Shown: positions 33,261-45,134 of the stretch, piece after piece
Numbering within the stretch: the first letter of the stretch is position 1
Layout of the letters: each line of letters opens with the position of its first letter
Origin: Decorospora gaudefroyi
Lineage: Eukaryota > Ascomycota > Dothideomycetes > Pleosporales > Pleosporaceae
Length of the DNA: 64,000 nt
Assembly (NCBI GenBank): GCA_010015605.1
Contig: ML975249.1
Location: 1-64,000 of the forward strand
Direction: 5' to 3'
Notes under the pieces: generated by a model
Database searches by the model: none
What the model was told of the DNA's origin: nothing
What the model saw: only the letters and a program-made list of their open reading frames with translations
Position numbers and translations under genes: made by a program

Positions 33261-34259
33261 ATGGGCTGGATATGGGGTAGCAACAACAGCGCGAACGGGC
33301 AAGACCAGCTCGACCCATCCCTCCGCGACTTCCTCCGAAAAGAAGCCCCTACAGGCCCGAAGCCTACACTACCCGCGGCGCCCAAAGAAAAAGAACCCCC
33401 CACCGAAGCGCCAACAACCTCACAGCAGGCACCAACAGAAGCCCAAAAACCTCTGGTCCCGCCGCAATCTCAGTTCCAAGATGGCCGCTATGCCGACCTC
33501 TGGAAAAGCTACACGCCCCAAACCGTGCTCGAAGACCGCGGCAAGACGGAGCAAGACCGGTTACGAGACCTCGTCGACGCCTTCAACGACAAGAAAGCAT
33601 CCATCGGACGAGCCGCCACGGAAAACTGCGCGGTGGAATACATGGCGCAGTTCGAATGCTTCCGGAACCCGTCAACATGGTGGTCGAGAGGAACCATGTG
33701 CGTTGCCGAGACGCGCAAGTTCAACCGCTGCCAGGAGCTGCAGTCCAAGTTTCTGAAGGCGCTGGGGTACATGACCATGGACGAGCGGTCTCCCGAGCAA
33801 GACGAGCGGATCCAGATGCACGCCGACAAGCTGTACCAGCAGATGAAGCAGCAAGAGGCCGAGATGGACAAGGCCAAAGAAGAAGGACGCCCGGTGCCGG
33901 AATTCGAAAGTGTGCTGTCGAGACGGAATATCGTGCAGGCCACGGGCGGTACACCGCCATCTTCCGACACCGTTTCTGTCGCCGACATCGGCAAACCAAG
34001 CGTCCTGGACGACTCGGACGTCTGGAGCCAGATCAAGCCAGAGGCGCGGAAAGAGTACGAGAAGAAACTCGAGGCCTTGTCGCCCACAGACCGCGAGGTG
34101 GAGAGGATGGCTGTGGTGGGAGAACTGAGGGCACAATCCGGCGTCGCCAAGCAGCTCGAACAGGCCTTCATCGAGGAGCGTGTAGCCCGTATGAAGAGGA
34201 GAGAAGCCGGCCAAGCAACCTTTGGTGATACCATAAAGACGCTGTGGGGGTGGGATTAG
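33261..34259 (+). CDS. Twin CX9C (CHCH-type) protein, probably mitochondrial
   Basis: Single exon, 332 residues, beginning MGWIWGSNN. The central domain has Cys123-X9-Cys133 and Cys147-X9-Cys157, separated by 13 residues (CAVEYMAQFEC ... CVAETRKFNRC). That is the twin CX9C signature of proteins oxidised by Mia40 in the mitochondrial intermembrane space. The flanking FRNPSTWWSRGTM and FLKALGYM look conserved. The N-terminal 90 residues are Pro/Gln/Thr-rich, and the C-terminal half is charged helix with possible coiled coil (QQMKQQEAEMDKAKEEG). It is much longer than typical CHCH proteins (about 100 residues). I do not know a named orthologue. The nearby TTG codon at 33240 is not used because the ATG at 33261 is the first true start. 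Confidence 0.8.
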   Translation: MGWIWGSNNSANGQDQLDPSLRDFLRKEAPTGPKPTLPAAPKEKEPPTEAPTTSQQAPTEAQKPLVPPQSQFQDGRYADLWKSYTPQTVLEDRGKTEQDRLRDLVDAFNDKKASIGRAATENCAVEYMAQFECFRNPSTWWSRGTMCVAETRKFNRCQELQSKFLKALGYMTMDERSPEQDERIQMHADKLYQQMKQQEAEMDKAKEEGRPVPEFESVLSRRNIVQATGGTPPSSDTVSVADIGKPSVLDDSDVWSQIKPEARKEYEKKLEALSPTDREVERMAVVGELRAQSGVAKQLEQAFIEERVARMKRREAGQATFGDTIKTLWGWD

Positions 34260-34442
34260 CTGTTTCTCGCTTTACTTCAGCTTTCATGTTAATGTATGTG
34301 TATGAACATTATCCGAACTTGCCCTTCACTCTTGAGCCCCCAATCCATACTCACAAATTCACCAAAGCGCTCCACAGCCAACTTTTACAGCGACCATAGA
34401 CCGCAATCACCTCGCTCCCACACAAACGTTCCGGCCCCAACA

Positions 34443-34873
34443 ATGTTCCGCCTCACAATGTCGCAATACCGCTATATCTATCGCTATTCCCACACTCTCC
34501 CACCTCGCCCCATCGCACAGGTACCAAGAATCCCTCAAGCACCCCTCCCCCCTTTCAGCATGTTCGATACCTACCAAGCCCCCCAGCCCGCCATTCCCCC
34601 AGGCATCCCATCCATCATGCTCATACTCACCATCCCCGTCTTCTTCCTATCTCCGTCCTCTGCCTAGCATACCAGGTCCTGCACCCAGAAGCAGTTACCG
34701 ACATGGAGTTGGGAGAAATCCGGTCCGTGATGCAGCACGATCACGTCGCGCCATGGGTGGCTGCCACGCGTAGCCGCGAGCCTTTGGCTGTCTATGCTGC
34801 GGTTGATCCGATTCCGCCGCCGCCGTATGACGATGTCGGTTTGAATGTTTGGGTAGTTGAGACTGGTGGGTAG
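34443..34873 (+). pseudogene. Small single-TM protein frame broken by a frameshift
   Basis: An ATG at 34443 opens a Pro-rich frame that runs into a hydrophobic stretch (SIMLILTIPVFFL) and stops at 34665-34667. From the same point another frame continues the hydrophobic run (SVLCLAYQVL). It then gives about 55 coherent residues (HPEAVTDMELGEIRSVMQ, PLAVYAAVDPIPPPPYDDVG) to a stop at 34871-34873. Together they would form a protein of about 140 residues with one membrane span and a PPPPY motif. A 38-nt intron at 34519-34556 would also join the frames, but it replaces the hydrophobic segment with an unlikely His/Pro-rich one. A real frameshift, a sequencing error or an unusual intron remain open. 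Confidence 0.35.
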
Positions 34874-35539
34874 TGGGCTGGTTGGGTTGCTGTGGGTTTC
34901 TGCTGTTTTTGATTGAAGGTGCGTTGGATGATTGGGGTCTAGGTACTAACCGTGGAACCTAGTTATAGTACATATCCCCCCACTTGTCTCCCTAGCTGAA
35001 TTTGTGTTTGTACATTTTCTTTCCAAGTGCTTGCGCTACCAAGATGATAATATGAAGCTAGGTACAAATGAGTCGAGCATGTTACTATATTAAATCATAA
35101 GCCCTTCCCTCCCTCCCCTTCGACGTGCCAAAACAGAAGAAAACTGCACGGATTCCTATCGAGTAAACTATCCTGAGCCAATTCAATTCTAGTACAAGAT
35201 GGCAGATAGCCTTCCTGCGAGTTCCACCAGTCCCTTCAGCCCGCATACCCAGTCAAAGCTGAATAATGGATGGATCGTTTGCATTATGACCCCGGTTTGT
35301 GGGGGGTGGGGGGTGATGTGTAGGGTTTTGCGATTGTACGAATGGATATGGGATTGTATGTTTGTATAGTACTTGTATTAGGAGTTACACGCGAGCATGT
35401 GAGACCAACCGGTATTTACACCTAAACTAGTGAAGAAAAAAACTCCAGGCAGTGACGCTAGGCACTACAGTACAAAACCCCACCCACATACACTCCAAAC
35501 GCAAAAAACTACAAAAAAAACTCACAAAATCACCAACCC
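34874..35539. other. Intergenic, no gene seen
   Basis: Lies downstream of the small TM frame and of the monooxygenase gene. The part nearest the monooxygenase stop is A/C-rich. No feature recognised. Confidence 0.4.
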
Positions 35540-37315
35540 TCACCCCAACCCAGGAACCAAACCAGCCCGAACCACATAAGCAACCCCCACCCCAACCACC
35601 CCCACCAAAAAAACATACCCAGACCACCCCCCCTTCCCTCCCCCCTCCTCCATCCTCTTCTTCTTCTTCTTCCTCTCCTCCTCCACGCTCATCATCCGGC
35701 GCCCCATAGCCCACCCCTCAGCCCCCTCATCCACAACAGAAAGCGGGACAAAATCCAACTTGGGCGCCGCCCCAAAGCTCTCCGCGAACGAGCGCAACTG
35801 GTACGGGGCCAACAACGGCTCGAGATAGCCGGCATAGATGCGTCCAAGGAGCGATTGGTACGCATGCATTCTCGTCGTTTTGCCGGAGAGGTCGGCGAAA
35901 ATGGATGCGCGTTTGTAGCGCTCTTTTTGGTATTGGGCGAAGAGGGTGTGTAGGGTAGAGGCGGGGGGGTGCTGCTGCTTGTTGGGTGAGAGTTGGCGGT
36001 GGAGCAGGTTGGCTAGGTGGATGGCGGATTCTATGGCGATGTTTGCGCCCATGCCTAGGTCGGCTGTCATCTGGTGGGGTGGGTGGGTGGTTAGCTTGGC
36101 TGTTTCTCTCCCCCTTTTTCTGGAGGCATTGTTGGTATGAGAAGGGGGGGGGGATAAATTACTTTATGCGCCGAATCGCCCACAAGAACAATCCTGCCAG
36201 CATGCCATGTAGTCAAGACACCCTCCTCAATAGTAAGAACCCCACTTCTCGTCCTCGTCTCCCACAAATCCCTCAGTTTCACCGTTTCCGTAAACGGCAT
36301 GTCTGCGTATTTCTTGGCTACGGCCTCGACTTCCTCTTCGCTGGCTTTGCCCTTTGCGTCTCCAGACGCGGACTTGTACCCCAGCGCCCAATAGGCCTTG
36401 CCCGGCTGCGTAAACAGCAACTTGGTGTCGCCGTGTCCGAAGATGACGTGCGAATCGGCCGGGCCAAGACCGAAACGCTCTTCCTGGGTGCTGACGCCGA
36501 AGATGGCACTGAATTCGCTGATCATGATATTTTTGTCCGTGGCCGGAATGCTACCGGGGGAGGTGGCTTCCGCGTAATCCCACATGAGTTTTCTCGTCAT
36601 GCTGTGTGGAGGTGGAGATGCAATGTTAGTGTGTGATTGAAAATCAAAAATATGATATAAGGGACTGGAGAAGGGGTTTACCTACCTATGCACACCGTCC
36701 GCACCGACAACCATATCGCCTTCTTCCACAGACCCGTCGGCGAGATAGACGCGCACACCCGTATCTGTATGCTCGATGCGCTCCAGCTTTTTCCCTGTGT
36801 GAATCTTGGACTTATCCGGGAGGTTTTCATACAGATGCGTCACGCAAGATTGGCGATCGAACAACACCATCGGTACCTCAAACCTATCGTCACAACCATC
36901 AGCCCTGCACTCCAAAAACTTTCTTTTCCCCCCAAAGAAACTACACACTGCAGAAGAGAGAAAAGAAAGAAAAAAAACCGCGATTGCCAAAAACGTACAA
37001 TCTGCCAAATTCCTGCACCATGTTTCCCATTGAGTTAACACTGCCATCAGGCCATCGACGATATTCCGCACTAAGAGGCGTGGTAGAGTCGAGGATCTTC
37101 TTCAGAAAGCCAAATTGGTCAAAGACGCGTAGTACACCGGGCCAGAGTACGAGTGCGGCGCCCCGCACCGAAATGATTTCCTTGTGCTTTTCGAGTACAA
37201 CGTGATCGATGTCGCCTAGTTGCAACGCATGCGAGAGCGTCAGGCCCACGATTCCGCCGCCGACGATGATAACTCGGAAGGGCTTTGCAGGGGGTGTTGG
37301 GTCCGCGTGCGACAT
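35540..37315 (-). CDS. FAD-dependent aromatic-ring-type monooxygenase, tail-anchored
   Basis: Flavin monooxygenase of the salicylate-hydroxylase/PaxM-like group. Exons 36999-37315, 36686-36883, 36163-36601 and 35540-36070 give 494 residues. The dinucleotide-binding motif VIIVGGGIVGLTLSHAL is near residues 14-30. The second FAD contact (VVGADGVHS) spans intron 2, and the late GD motif is VLVGDSAHKMTADLGMGAN across intron 3. The C-terminus has a Lys/Glu-rich linker and a predicted membrane helix (GYVFLVGVVGVGVAYVV), a feature seen in secondary-metabolism monooxygenases of this clade. Introns (115, 84 and 92 nt) are longer than elsewhere in the window. No polyketide, terpene or peptide synthase is nearby, so a biosynthetic role is unsupported. 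Substrate unknown. Confidence 0.87.
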
Positions 37316-39542
37316 GGTGTGTAGACCTTGGCTCCGTCGTAGCTAGAGTAGAGGAGAGTGGTGTAGCGGTGTCGTTGGCTTATATGCGGCTGAGTGATGG
37401 TATCGGTGAGGAGCTCGGTCGTGAAACGTGCAGCTGGCTGCATTAATAGGCAACAACACTGGAACTGAGATTGCACTTGAGCAACCGGCTATTAGTTGAG
37501 AAACAAAGATAAAACCTCATCTAGGGCGATATCCTGTCAGCGTTTGGTGCATTAGACAACCTGCATTAGGTAGGATTTGCTGACGCGTGGATAACGCCTG
37601 GCAGCTTACCTAGTGCTGATGTTTGGGTCAGCATTTGTTGGGTGCCTAAAGTTCCAAGAAGTCTTACCGGGTAGGTACTCTGCTTTGACAAAAAAATCCG
37701 ACGTTTTCCCTGCGTGCCAATTGAGGGAGAGAACGCGCACATCTCACATCTCGCATCGCGCATCGCGCACCGCGCATTCCAGATGCTGACATCGCTAGGT
37801 ACCGGTACTCAAGCGGGAGGGTTTGGAATGAGGCGAGATCTATTCCTCGACTCTTGTATACGGTAAGCTATCCTGGAGAGAGCTACCGTAGTCGTAGAAT
37901 CTAAGTAATAAGAGTGCAACCCCTGGCATTATTCAGCCTCCAACCACAGAGAAGAAACGCAAGTCTCAGATGAAGTTGTGCTGAGGGGCGCCTTGGAAAA
38001 GGTCGACAGAGTGTGAATTGATGCTTACCATTTTTAACTAACTTAATTTAATTTCGTTATTACTAAGAGTTTCTTTTTCTATCGGCCAGGGATCTAAGCG
38101 AGCAGGAAAAGGTATAAAGGGCACGTGACACTGACGCTCCTCTTTGCTCACTATCTACTGTACGCATGGTGCACGTGTTCTACCTTTATGTCTACATTTG
38201 GTATGGAGTAAGTGTGTATAGATATTTGCAGAATGTTTCCAGGATGAAGGCGCTGTGCTTTACGGTCTTAGATCTGGACGTGGGAAGACTTGTACCTATG
38301 AAGGTAGTCGCCCTATAGTGTCTGAGGTGTGAGGATTTGTGTCAGCGCTGAGACCTTGGTGTTACTTACGTTAACTATGGTAGTGTATTGCTGTTCTATG
38401 TGCTTCGTCATGTTACATGTATCCCCTCACGTAGCTGATGATTGGATCCAATGCCTACAGTTGCTAATGATCTTGGTATAACTACCGAAATTCTCATTAA
38501 GCCAATATTCGCTAGGTGTGAAGTCAGTAGGTACGCTTCGTGCAAAATCAATGATCTCTTATTCTGCAACAACATTAGACTGGCATTGTATTTGGGTGCA
38601 GTAAGATTTCGTGCAACACGGTGTATCTCAAATGGTAGCATTTGTATTGAACTTGAGTGTAATCGCACATTGTACCTGGAGAAGTGGCGAGATATGATTC
38701 TGAATGAATATTTGGGAAATAGGACTCCCTTAGATCTTGGATAACTATATATGGTCCCGGTGTCCTAGTACGTCAGTAAAAGTTAGCCAGCAAGAGCTCA
38801 TATAAATGAGGTATAGAAGGAAGGAGGCGTGCCCTATATTGGCCTAATGCCACAGGTGCGGGAAGCGCCTCTCGCGCTTAGGGTTCTCTTCGCCAGATCT
38901 CAGTCCAAGGCGAATCGCAATAGCATTAGCGGTAACCTTTATAGAAATCAGTAGGTACAGGTCTAGAGATTTCCTCTAAGATACATTTCAGAATGCTTGT
39001 CGAAAACGTAAATCTTGCCACTCACTTATCGTCCCTATTGTCATGCAACACAAAAGGCGTGCTGGAATTGTTCTTTCCGATGCGAAAGTCCTAGCGAATT
39101 CTATCCCAAGCCTTAAGAACGATATCCCATAGGAACCCTGAGACCATTCCCGCGACTTCACCAAGTACTCAGTAACAGGAAGTCCATTTACGGTCTCCTC
39201 AACCTGTATACTAGGCGTGTATTCGTACACTGGTCAGCGAGGTACCAAATGTTTTGCAGTATCGCAGAACACCACGTTAAGTCCCTTCACCGACTTCGAC
39301 GCTTATCCTGCCGCCTAAAAATCGCACCAGTTTAAAGCCGCCGCACAACTTCTAGTATGAAGTAATCTTGATTAGGATTATCCATCTAAGTAAGGTGATC
39401 ATCTGCGATGGACGTCTTTTCTCCTTCAACAGTTTCTCCACTTCCCGCGCGTCACGTCTACCGTCATTTTGTTGATATTCTAGGAAGTGAAAAAGAACGA
39501 AAACACCCTCGGCTGAGCTGCATATGTGGGATTTGGAGAGAA
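37316..39542. other. 2.2-kb AT-rich spacer
   Basis: No gene supported. Around 37740-37775 there is a short CATCTCG/CATCGCG-type repeat (four to five near-copies). The middle (38030-38800) is AT-rich with short frames only, consistent with old repeat-derived DNA. Confidence 0.4.
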
Positions 39543-41889
39543 TCAAACAATAGTCAGGGATCTACGTTCCCCAAAGGCCATCCTGCTAATCTCAATGGTC
39601 TTATGCTTGCCGATAGTACACGTCCCTACTCGGCTATACGTGCCTTGTTTTCCTTCGATAGCCTGCAGGACCAAGCAGAATAACCTATTGAATTGCTTGA
39701 ATTCGTCTACTCCTGTCTTCAGGGATTTTTCCCACGAGGCTTTGTACAATTCGCCATCGCCTCGTATACCTTGATGGTAAGGATCATGGCGTACGCATAC
39801 AGGTAGACAGACCAAGGCTGTCTGAGCTGGACTGTCGGAATGCCACCGCGAGATGTCCTGAGAGTAGTCTTCAATATTACCCGCAAAACGGGTGGCGTTT
39901 TCGGCCAGTGCTAGCCCGGAATCTTCGTGGTCGTCTTCCACCACTGTCAACAAAACGCCAAGCAACTTCAACGACGCTTTCGACGTTACTCCGAACGGAT
40001 GGTTCTCACAGGTTGTTGGATCCGAAACTTCGAGAATATCGACTAGTGGTGAAAAAGGGATACGACCCGCGTCGGAGCCAGCCGACAGAAGATGTAGATA
40101 GTTCACTCCACAATTGAGTGAGGCCCATGACCACGACGGTGCCCTAGCTGACTTGGTTGTCTGCGTGGGACTGCTAGATGTTGGATGCCATAGGAGACCG
40201 AGGATCATATCGCGCCTCCACAACCCTGCGTGGTAGCTGTCATTTACTATTACTCCAAATCGTTTCGCAATTCCAGCTATTGCAGGTAGCCTATCTTCAT
40301 CGTATGTCAAGCTTCGATGTGTAAAATCTTCTAGCATTCTGTACCAGCAGGTATAGATGTCGACCCCTAGGTCTTTCGGCATGAATGATGCTATGCCATT
40401 GATTATGCAGTGCATAAGACGCTGGTTGTCAACTGATATATTTGGGGCGTGTGGGATTCCTAGCGGATATTTTTCATTGGTCGATAGTGTCGCGCAACGC
40501 CAGATAAGACGGTCTTCGAAGAATATGATAGAGCGGCAAGATAAGACCTGTTCCTGAAGAACCCAGGCTCGTCGGGCTAAGGAATTCCTCAACGTCCTTT
40601 CAAGGTCTCCTGGATTGCCATGGAGTTCTTCTTCTTGGGTTGGATATCGAGAAAGGTAGCATGCCTGTCCCGATAGGACAACTGGGCATGGCCAAAAGAC
40701 TAGACCAAGGCGCTCTTCAAAACATCCCTGAGTAGAATTTGCTGCTGCTGCCGCAGAAAGGGTCAACATCGAGTTGCCGTACACAAGTCCCATTCTCGGC
40801 GCTTCTTTTGCCCAATCTTCTTGCGATTCTTGCTCTTGAATGATACACAAAGAGTCAATCCAGAGATATTCTATGCCTATTTCTCTGCAGACCTGAACAG
40901 CGTGCTGAAACGTTTTTGGCAATTCTTCGTCCTCGATGCCTTGCTGTCGACTACGAAGGGTCTGCTCAGTTGTCGTCAACGGTCGATTTTTGGAATCTCC
41001 CCAGCAGTGGCTTAGGGTAGCGTAGTAACCATGCTTCTTTTTTCCAGATACAAGATGGCATCTGCTAGATCCTTTCTGCCCTACCGCTATCACTCTCGTT
41101 GGTAGGGGTGGAGGCTGAGAACCGGCCTGGGAACATGCTGGATGCGAAGATGTGCAGATGTCCAGCCAGGTCTTGATCCTGGATAAACTTGACGAGGAGC
41201 CCGTATTAGTGTCGCTCCCTGAAGGAAGACATGTTTCAGGAAGAGCGGGAAGACTGGCTGTTCCATCAATTAATCGTGAGAAACTGGGGATACTTTGGGA
41301 ATAAAATACACTCACTATTCATAGGTTTGCAGATCAGTTGTCCACGCATACCAGGCAGCAAGTCGCCACATAGTATGGTGATTTGGACTTCATCCACTTT
41401 GACACCGGTCAAGTGGATTGTAGTTTTTACCCTCCGATATTTGAGTTTGATGCCGCCATCTAAGGAAGCCGAATTAAGTCCCGCCTTACCCAACCAACCA
41501 CCCTTGGGGTCTTGATACAAGAGACAGTTTTCCTCCCACGCTATCAACAACAATCCGCAAAAATGGCAACCTCCGCGTACACTTTCGACTAACGCACTAA
41601 CCGAGTGGTGATGTCTTACAATGACTTCGCGGAAATTGTTGATGCTATCCCAGTGCGTACTCTTTAGATGACCGAGACTCAGACAAACGGAACAAAGTCT
41701 GTCGCTTTCTGGGCGGTCTGGTATCTGAAGTTGACCATCCCCGAAACAGGCTGGTCGAGGCCGTTCACTACCAGGAGGACAGACCCATTCTTGAGTCTGA
41801 ATTCTTATGCCACCCGGCACTACTTCCCAAGGAAAATACTCCTGTATCGTTGGGGTCGAACGCGTTAAAGCCGAGTATATCTGGCCCAT
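39543..41889 (-). CDS. Heterokaryon-incompatibility (HET) domain protein
   Basis: HET proteins mediate non-self recognition and trigger cell death after fusion of unlike hyphae. Exons 41316-41889 and 39543-41257 give 762 residues, starting MGQIYSALTRS. An in-frame ATG at 42111 would add 74 residues. The 58-nt intron (GTGAGT...AACAG) joins ICKPMN to TSLPALPETCLPSG. The N-terminal part has a CSVCLSLGHL...CHFCGLL cysteine pair. The HET domain is complete in its motifs: YATLSHCWGD, PLTTTEQTL, LPKTFQHAVQVCREIGIEYLWIDSLCIIQ, DWAKEAPRMGLVYGNSMLTLSA. It continues with RAWVLQEQVLSCRSIIF and the later APSWSWASLN. There is no NACHT, WD or ankyrin region, so it is a stand-alone HET. No allelic partner lies nearby. 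Confidence 0.88.
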
Positions 41890-42171
41890 TAGATAGAACT
41901 CTGCCGGCGGATAGAAATCGCCGTCGTCAGATCTCTTTGGGCAACAACGATCATGCAGGCGGATTAATAGTCTGGATGCAGGACGGAAAAACGTTCTTGG
42001 TGAGTGATAAAATAGGAAGGTTGACGGAAGGCTGGGGGTTTGGGGGAAATAGGCAGTAGGCAAGGCGCGGTTGCACGTGTGGGGGCTAGAGTTGCGGGGC
42101 CTACCTATCATTGCGAGACCCCTCAAAATGTCAGTGGCTAGTCGCTGCGACTCATTACAAACACCACGCAC

Positions 42172-44111
42172 TCATTAACGAAATGATCCTATTGCTTGAA
42201 CGGTGCATGCTCAAGGTAACTTGACCGAAAGTCAGCATAACCACCACCGTCGACACGCTAAACATAATCAACAAAAGCACACCTACTACTAAAGTAATAA
42301 CCAATCTACACGTGCAATAGAGAGTGCGGGCCATGCGCTAAAGAGGATACAAAAGAAGTACGATTCTAGGATCTCTTGCGTCACTCCCACGGAAATGCCA
42401 ATAGCAGATCAAATACCTAAGCGTTTTGCCAGCGAGAACTCAGAACAGTCGTAGAAAGTTAGTAGGACCCTCAACTAACTCTTGAGGGCCTCGTTAGCGT
42501 AGAAGGCATAGCGAATTGCGTGAATCTATCGTGCTAGACAACGTTACTAAAGAATAGATATTCCTCGAAGTCATTTTGGGAGCTGAAAAGAAGCCAACGA
42601 GTGCGACATCGGCTAAGATGCCCTCTTCACACCAATTGGCACTAATATTCATTACACAGTAATGCGATTGTCAGAGAGCTAGAGCGACGATAAGGTTTCG
42701 AAACGGTGCAGTTAGTATAATAAGTCTAGACCTTCACAGTAGACCTTTTAACCAGAGCAACCACAACTAGTTTGCGGGGAAAGGATCCTAGAGATAGCCC
42801 GCACCCAATATCGCAACGCAAACAAACGCAAAAAAAAACTATACCGTGTACTACCCATTAGCCTATGAAAGTCACCGTGATACGCAGATAAGACATATTC
42901 TTTTACCTTCTTTCCACCTATCCCGAGTTCGTCGCTCCGTATCTACATCTCCCCGCTTCCCAACGTCTAGCGCGACCCATCATAGGTAGCGCTCCTACAA
43001 CAGTATTATAAACAAAGCAAAGCGAAGAAACACCTATCCAAATCTCGAAAGACAACAACAAACACAAAAATCCATCGTCATAACTCAACTTCACAAGCGA
43101 CCCATCCCAAGTTCCCGTTGTTCCAAGGCGCTTACAGTATGAACTGAAATAATCCAAGGCGTCTAGCCCCCAACACCAAAACACGCTCCGTCTCATCAAA
43201 AATAGCCGCCCGCGAACCTGCACCGACCACCTTCCCCTTCCGCTTCTAGCCCTCCGCCGCCCGCATCCACATCATGAACTAAAAACCAGCCACAATTTAT
43301 TAAGCGGCTATACTAATGCGCAGTGCCCATCGTAAACCAAAGCAATACATACAAACAACCATCAAAGAAAAGAGGGAAAAGCAAAAAGGAAACACGCCTC
43401 AGCCGCACCACAAGCCAAGCGAAAAGAAAAGCATGAATCAGCATCAGCACAGAAGCAGCATCAGCATCAGAATCAGCATTAGCATAACGCACGATAACAG
43501 ACAGCCGCACCAAATAATTGTTAGTGGCAAAGAAGAAAAAAACAAACTTTTCATTTCCCTCCTTCTCTCACTACTCCGACGAAAAAAAAAGAACCAGAGT
43601 GGGTCAGTCCTGATTGCAGCCGTAACAAAGCCAAACAGCCAAACAGCAAAAACCAGCCGTGCAGCGTGCCCGGATCTAGAAGCCCGCTCCGGAATTATTA
43701 TAGTAGATACTGATGTCATAACCCCCCCCCAAGTCCGTGCGCCTTTCACATGTCAGATCCTTAGGAGGAGACGCGTCCAGTCTTTCAGAAACGGGCGCGG
43801 CCCCACGTAGGTAGCTTCCATGGATGGAGCTGGATCATTTGTGTGTGTGTGTGTGGCACGGCGTGCTTCACTTGTCCCTCAGCTTTTGCGTGATCACATG
43901 CGCCTTTGCTGTCTCCTCTCCCCCCCCACACCCAGACAGTCATTGTCAATCATCGACCAAGGAGCGGAAAATTCTCCCTTTTGGGGCTTTCGTTCATCCT
44001 AAACCTGGTTTATTAAAGAAGACAGTTGGTGGGTAGTTACATACGTACGACGAGTTGTTACATATTGCTGTTGCTTTGCCGGTACCCGCAACCTGATCCT
44101 CACCTGACGCC

Positions 44112-44113
<2 letters not shown>
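42172..44113. other. Spacer with simple repeats, no gene seen
   Basis: AT-rich, stop-dense DNA to about 43300. It is followed by an A/C-rich block with CAGCATCAG-type trinucleotide runs at about 43436-43490 and a short TGTGTG tract near 43840. Nothing resembling a transposase or tRNA was found. Confidence 0.4.
43436..43492 (+). repeat. Degenerate ATCAGC microsatellite
   Basis: Short imperfect iterations of ATCAGC/AGCATC over about 55 bases. Confidence 0.6.
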
Positions 44114-44159
<46 letters not shown>

Positions 44160-44177
44160 CTCCCCCCCCCCCCCCCC

Positions 44178-44213
<36 letters not shown>
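44114..44213 (+). repeat. 100-base poly(C) tract
   Basis: 97 of 100 bases are C, interrupted only by T at 44157 and 44161 and A at 44178. It lies about 120 bp upstream of a start codon. Such a tract would form G-quadruplex (minus) and i-motif (plus) structures and is prone to length change. Confidence 0.95.
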
Positions 44214-44336
44214 ATCCCCGGCTCCGCACACAAGCACGCAATCAGCCACCATCAACGACACCGTTATCTCTACTACGTTCTACTAAATATACCGTATCCG
44301 AACTTTACGATCCTGATAACGAGCTTTTGGAAGTAA

Positions 44337-44933
44337 ATGGATTCTGTAGAAGCCATGGGCGCACGACGAGCCATGTCGCTCATGTTCACGGTACCGGAGC
44401 GCTTCGTGCACTTTGCGCACATGGACCAGAAGACGTTTTTCGAACTCTCGGACTGGATTCTGGCAAACGTCGCATCGCAGATCAGCACGGATATAAGTGT
44501 CGAGGAGTCGCTGTTCGTGTTTCTGGATATCGTCGCCCAAGGGAACAGTTTCAGTACTGTGGCGTATGGGTGGGATCATGATGTTGAGCTCACACAAGGG
44601 TATGTTTGTCAGCTCCGGGTGGTGTTGACTTCGACGCTTGACTGACTGTGGATGTGCAGCATATTTCTGAATGTATTGAACGCCCTGACGGTACTGCGCG
44701 AGAGCCGAGAGATTGCCGATTCGTGTCCACCGTTTACGCAGACGAGGAAGCGCTGGGAGGTGGCGAGGAGATGGAATCAAAAGCGCTCACGGATGGGGGC
44801 TGGTGGACTCGTTAGGATAGGCTATGACGAGATGTCCAGGGATGGCCTCGAGGTCGACCAGGAGTGTCTAAAGGAAGCGCTGATGGCGCTCAACAACTTT
44901 ATCCATGAGGCCGCGGATTACGACGAATCATGA
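44337..44933 (+). CDS. Harbinger-transposase N-terminal-domain protein (DUF8040-like)
   Basis: Exons 44337-44599 and 44660-44933 give 178 residues. The stretch MDQKTFFELSDWILANV...DISVEESLFVFLDIVAQGNSFSTVAYGWDHDVELTQGIFLNVLNAL follows the order of the helix-turn-helix region that precedes the nuclease in HARBI1-like transposases (cue: xMxKxTFxxLxxWL...IsvEEkvxiFLyiv...fxxvLdAL). No DDE nuclease follows. Instead there is a short basic patch (RKRWEVARRWNQKRSR) and an acidic C-terminus. The intron (60 nt, GTATGT...GTGCAG) and intact frame suggest a maintained gene, so either an exapted DNA-binding domain or a truncated copy. The family match is by eye. Confidence 0.5.
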
Positions 44934-45134
44934 TGCTGAGTTGTAGTGGCGGTTTGCATATTCTGGTGTTGGTTCGGCGTTCGGTAACGACTTGGGTAAC
45001 GCATTGCATCGGTTGGGAGGGTGGGTCTGTCTTTGATGTCGCAACGATTGCTCGGTGTTGTTTCGTATGTACATATGTACTCTCTTTCGCAGGTCGAATG
45101 TCATCTCCGCTGAAGGACTCTGATTTCGTGCCGT

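Noticed and set aside
33509..34234. 241-codon minus-strand frame
   Set aside because: Antisense shadow of the twin CX9C gene; no family match and the CX9C spacing on the plus strand is decisive.
35540..42111. Monooxygenase plus HET gene as part of a secondary-metabolite cluster
   Set aside because: No synthase, transporter or tailoring genes nearby; neighbours are housekeeping or orphan genes.
43994..44286. Poly-Gly / poly-Pro open frames across the C tract
   Set aside because: Products of the homopolymer itself; no coding character outside it.
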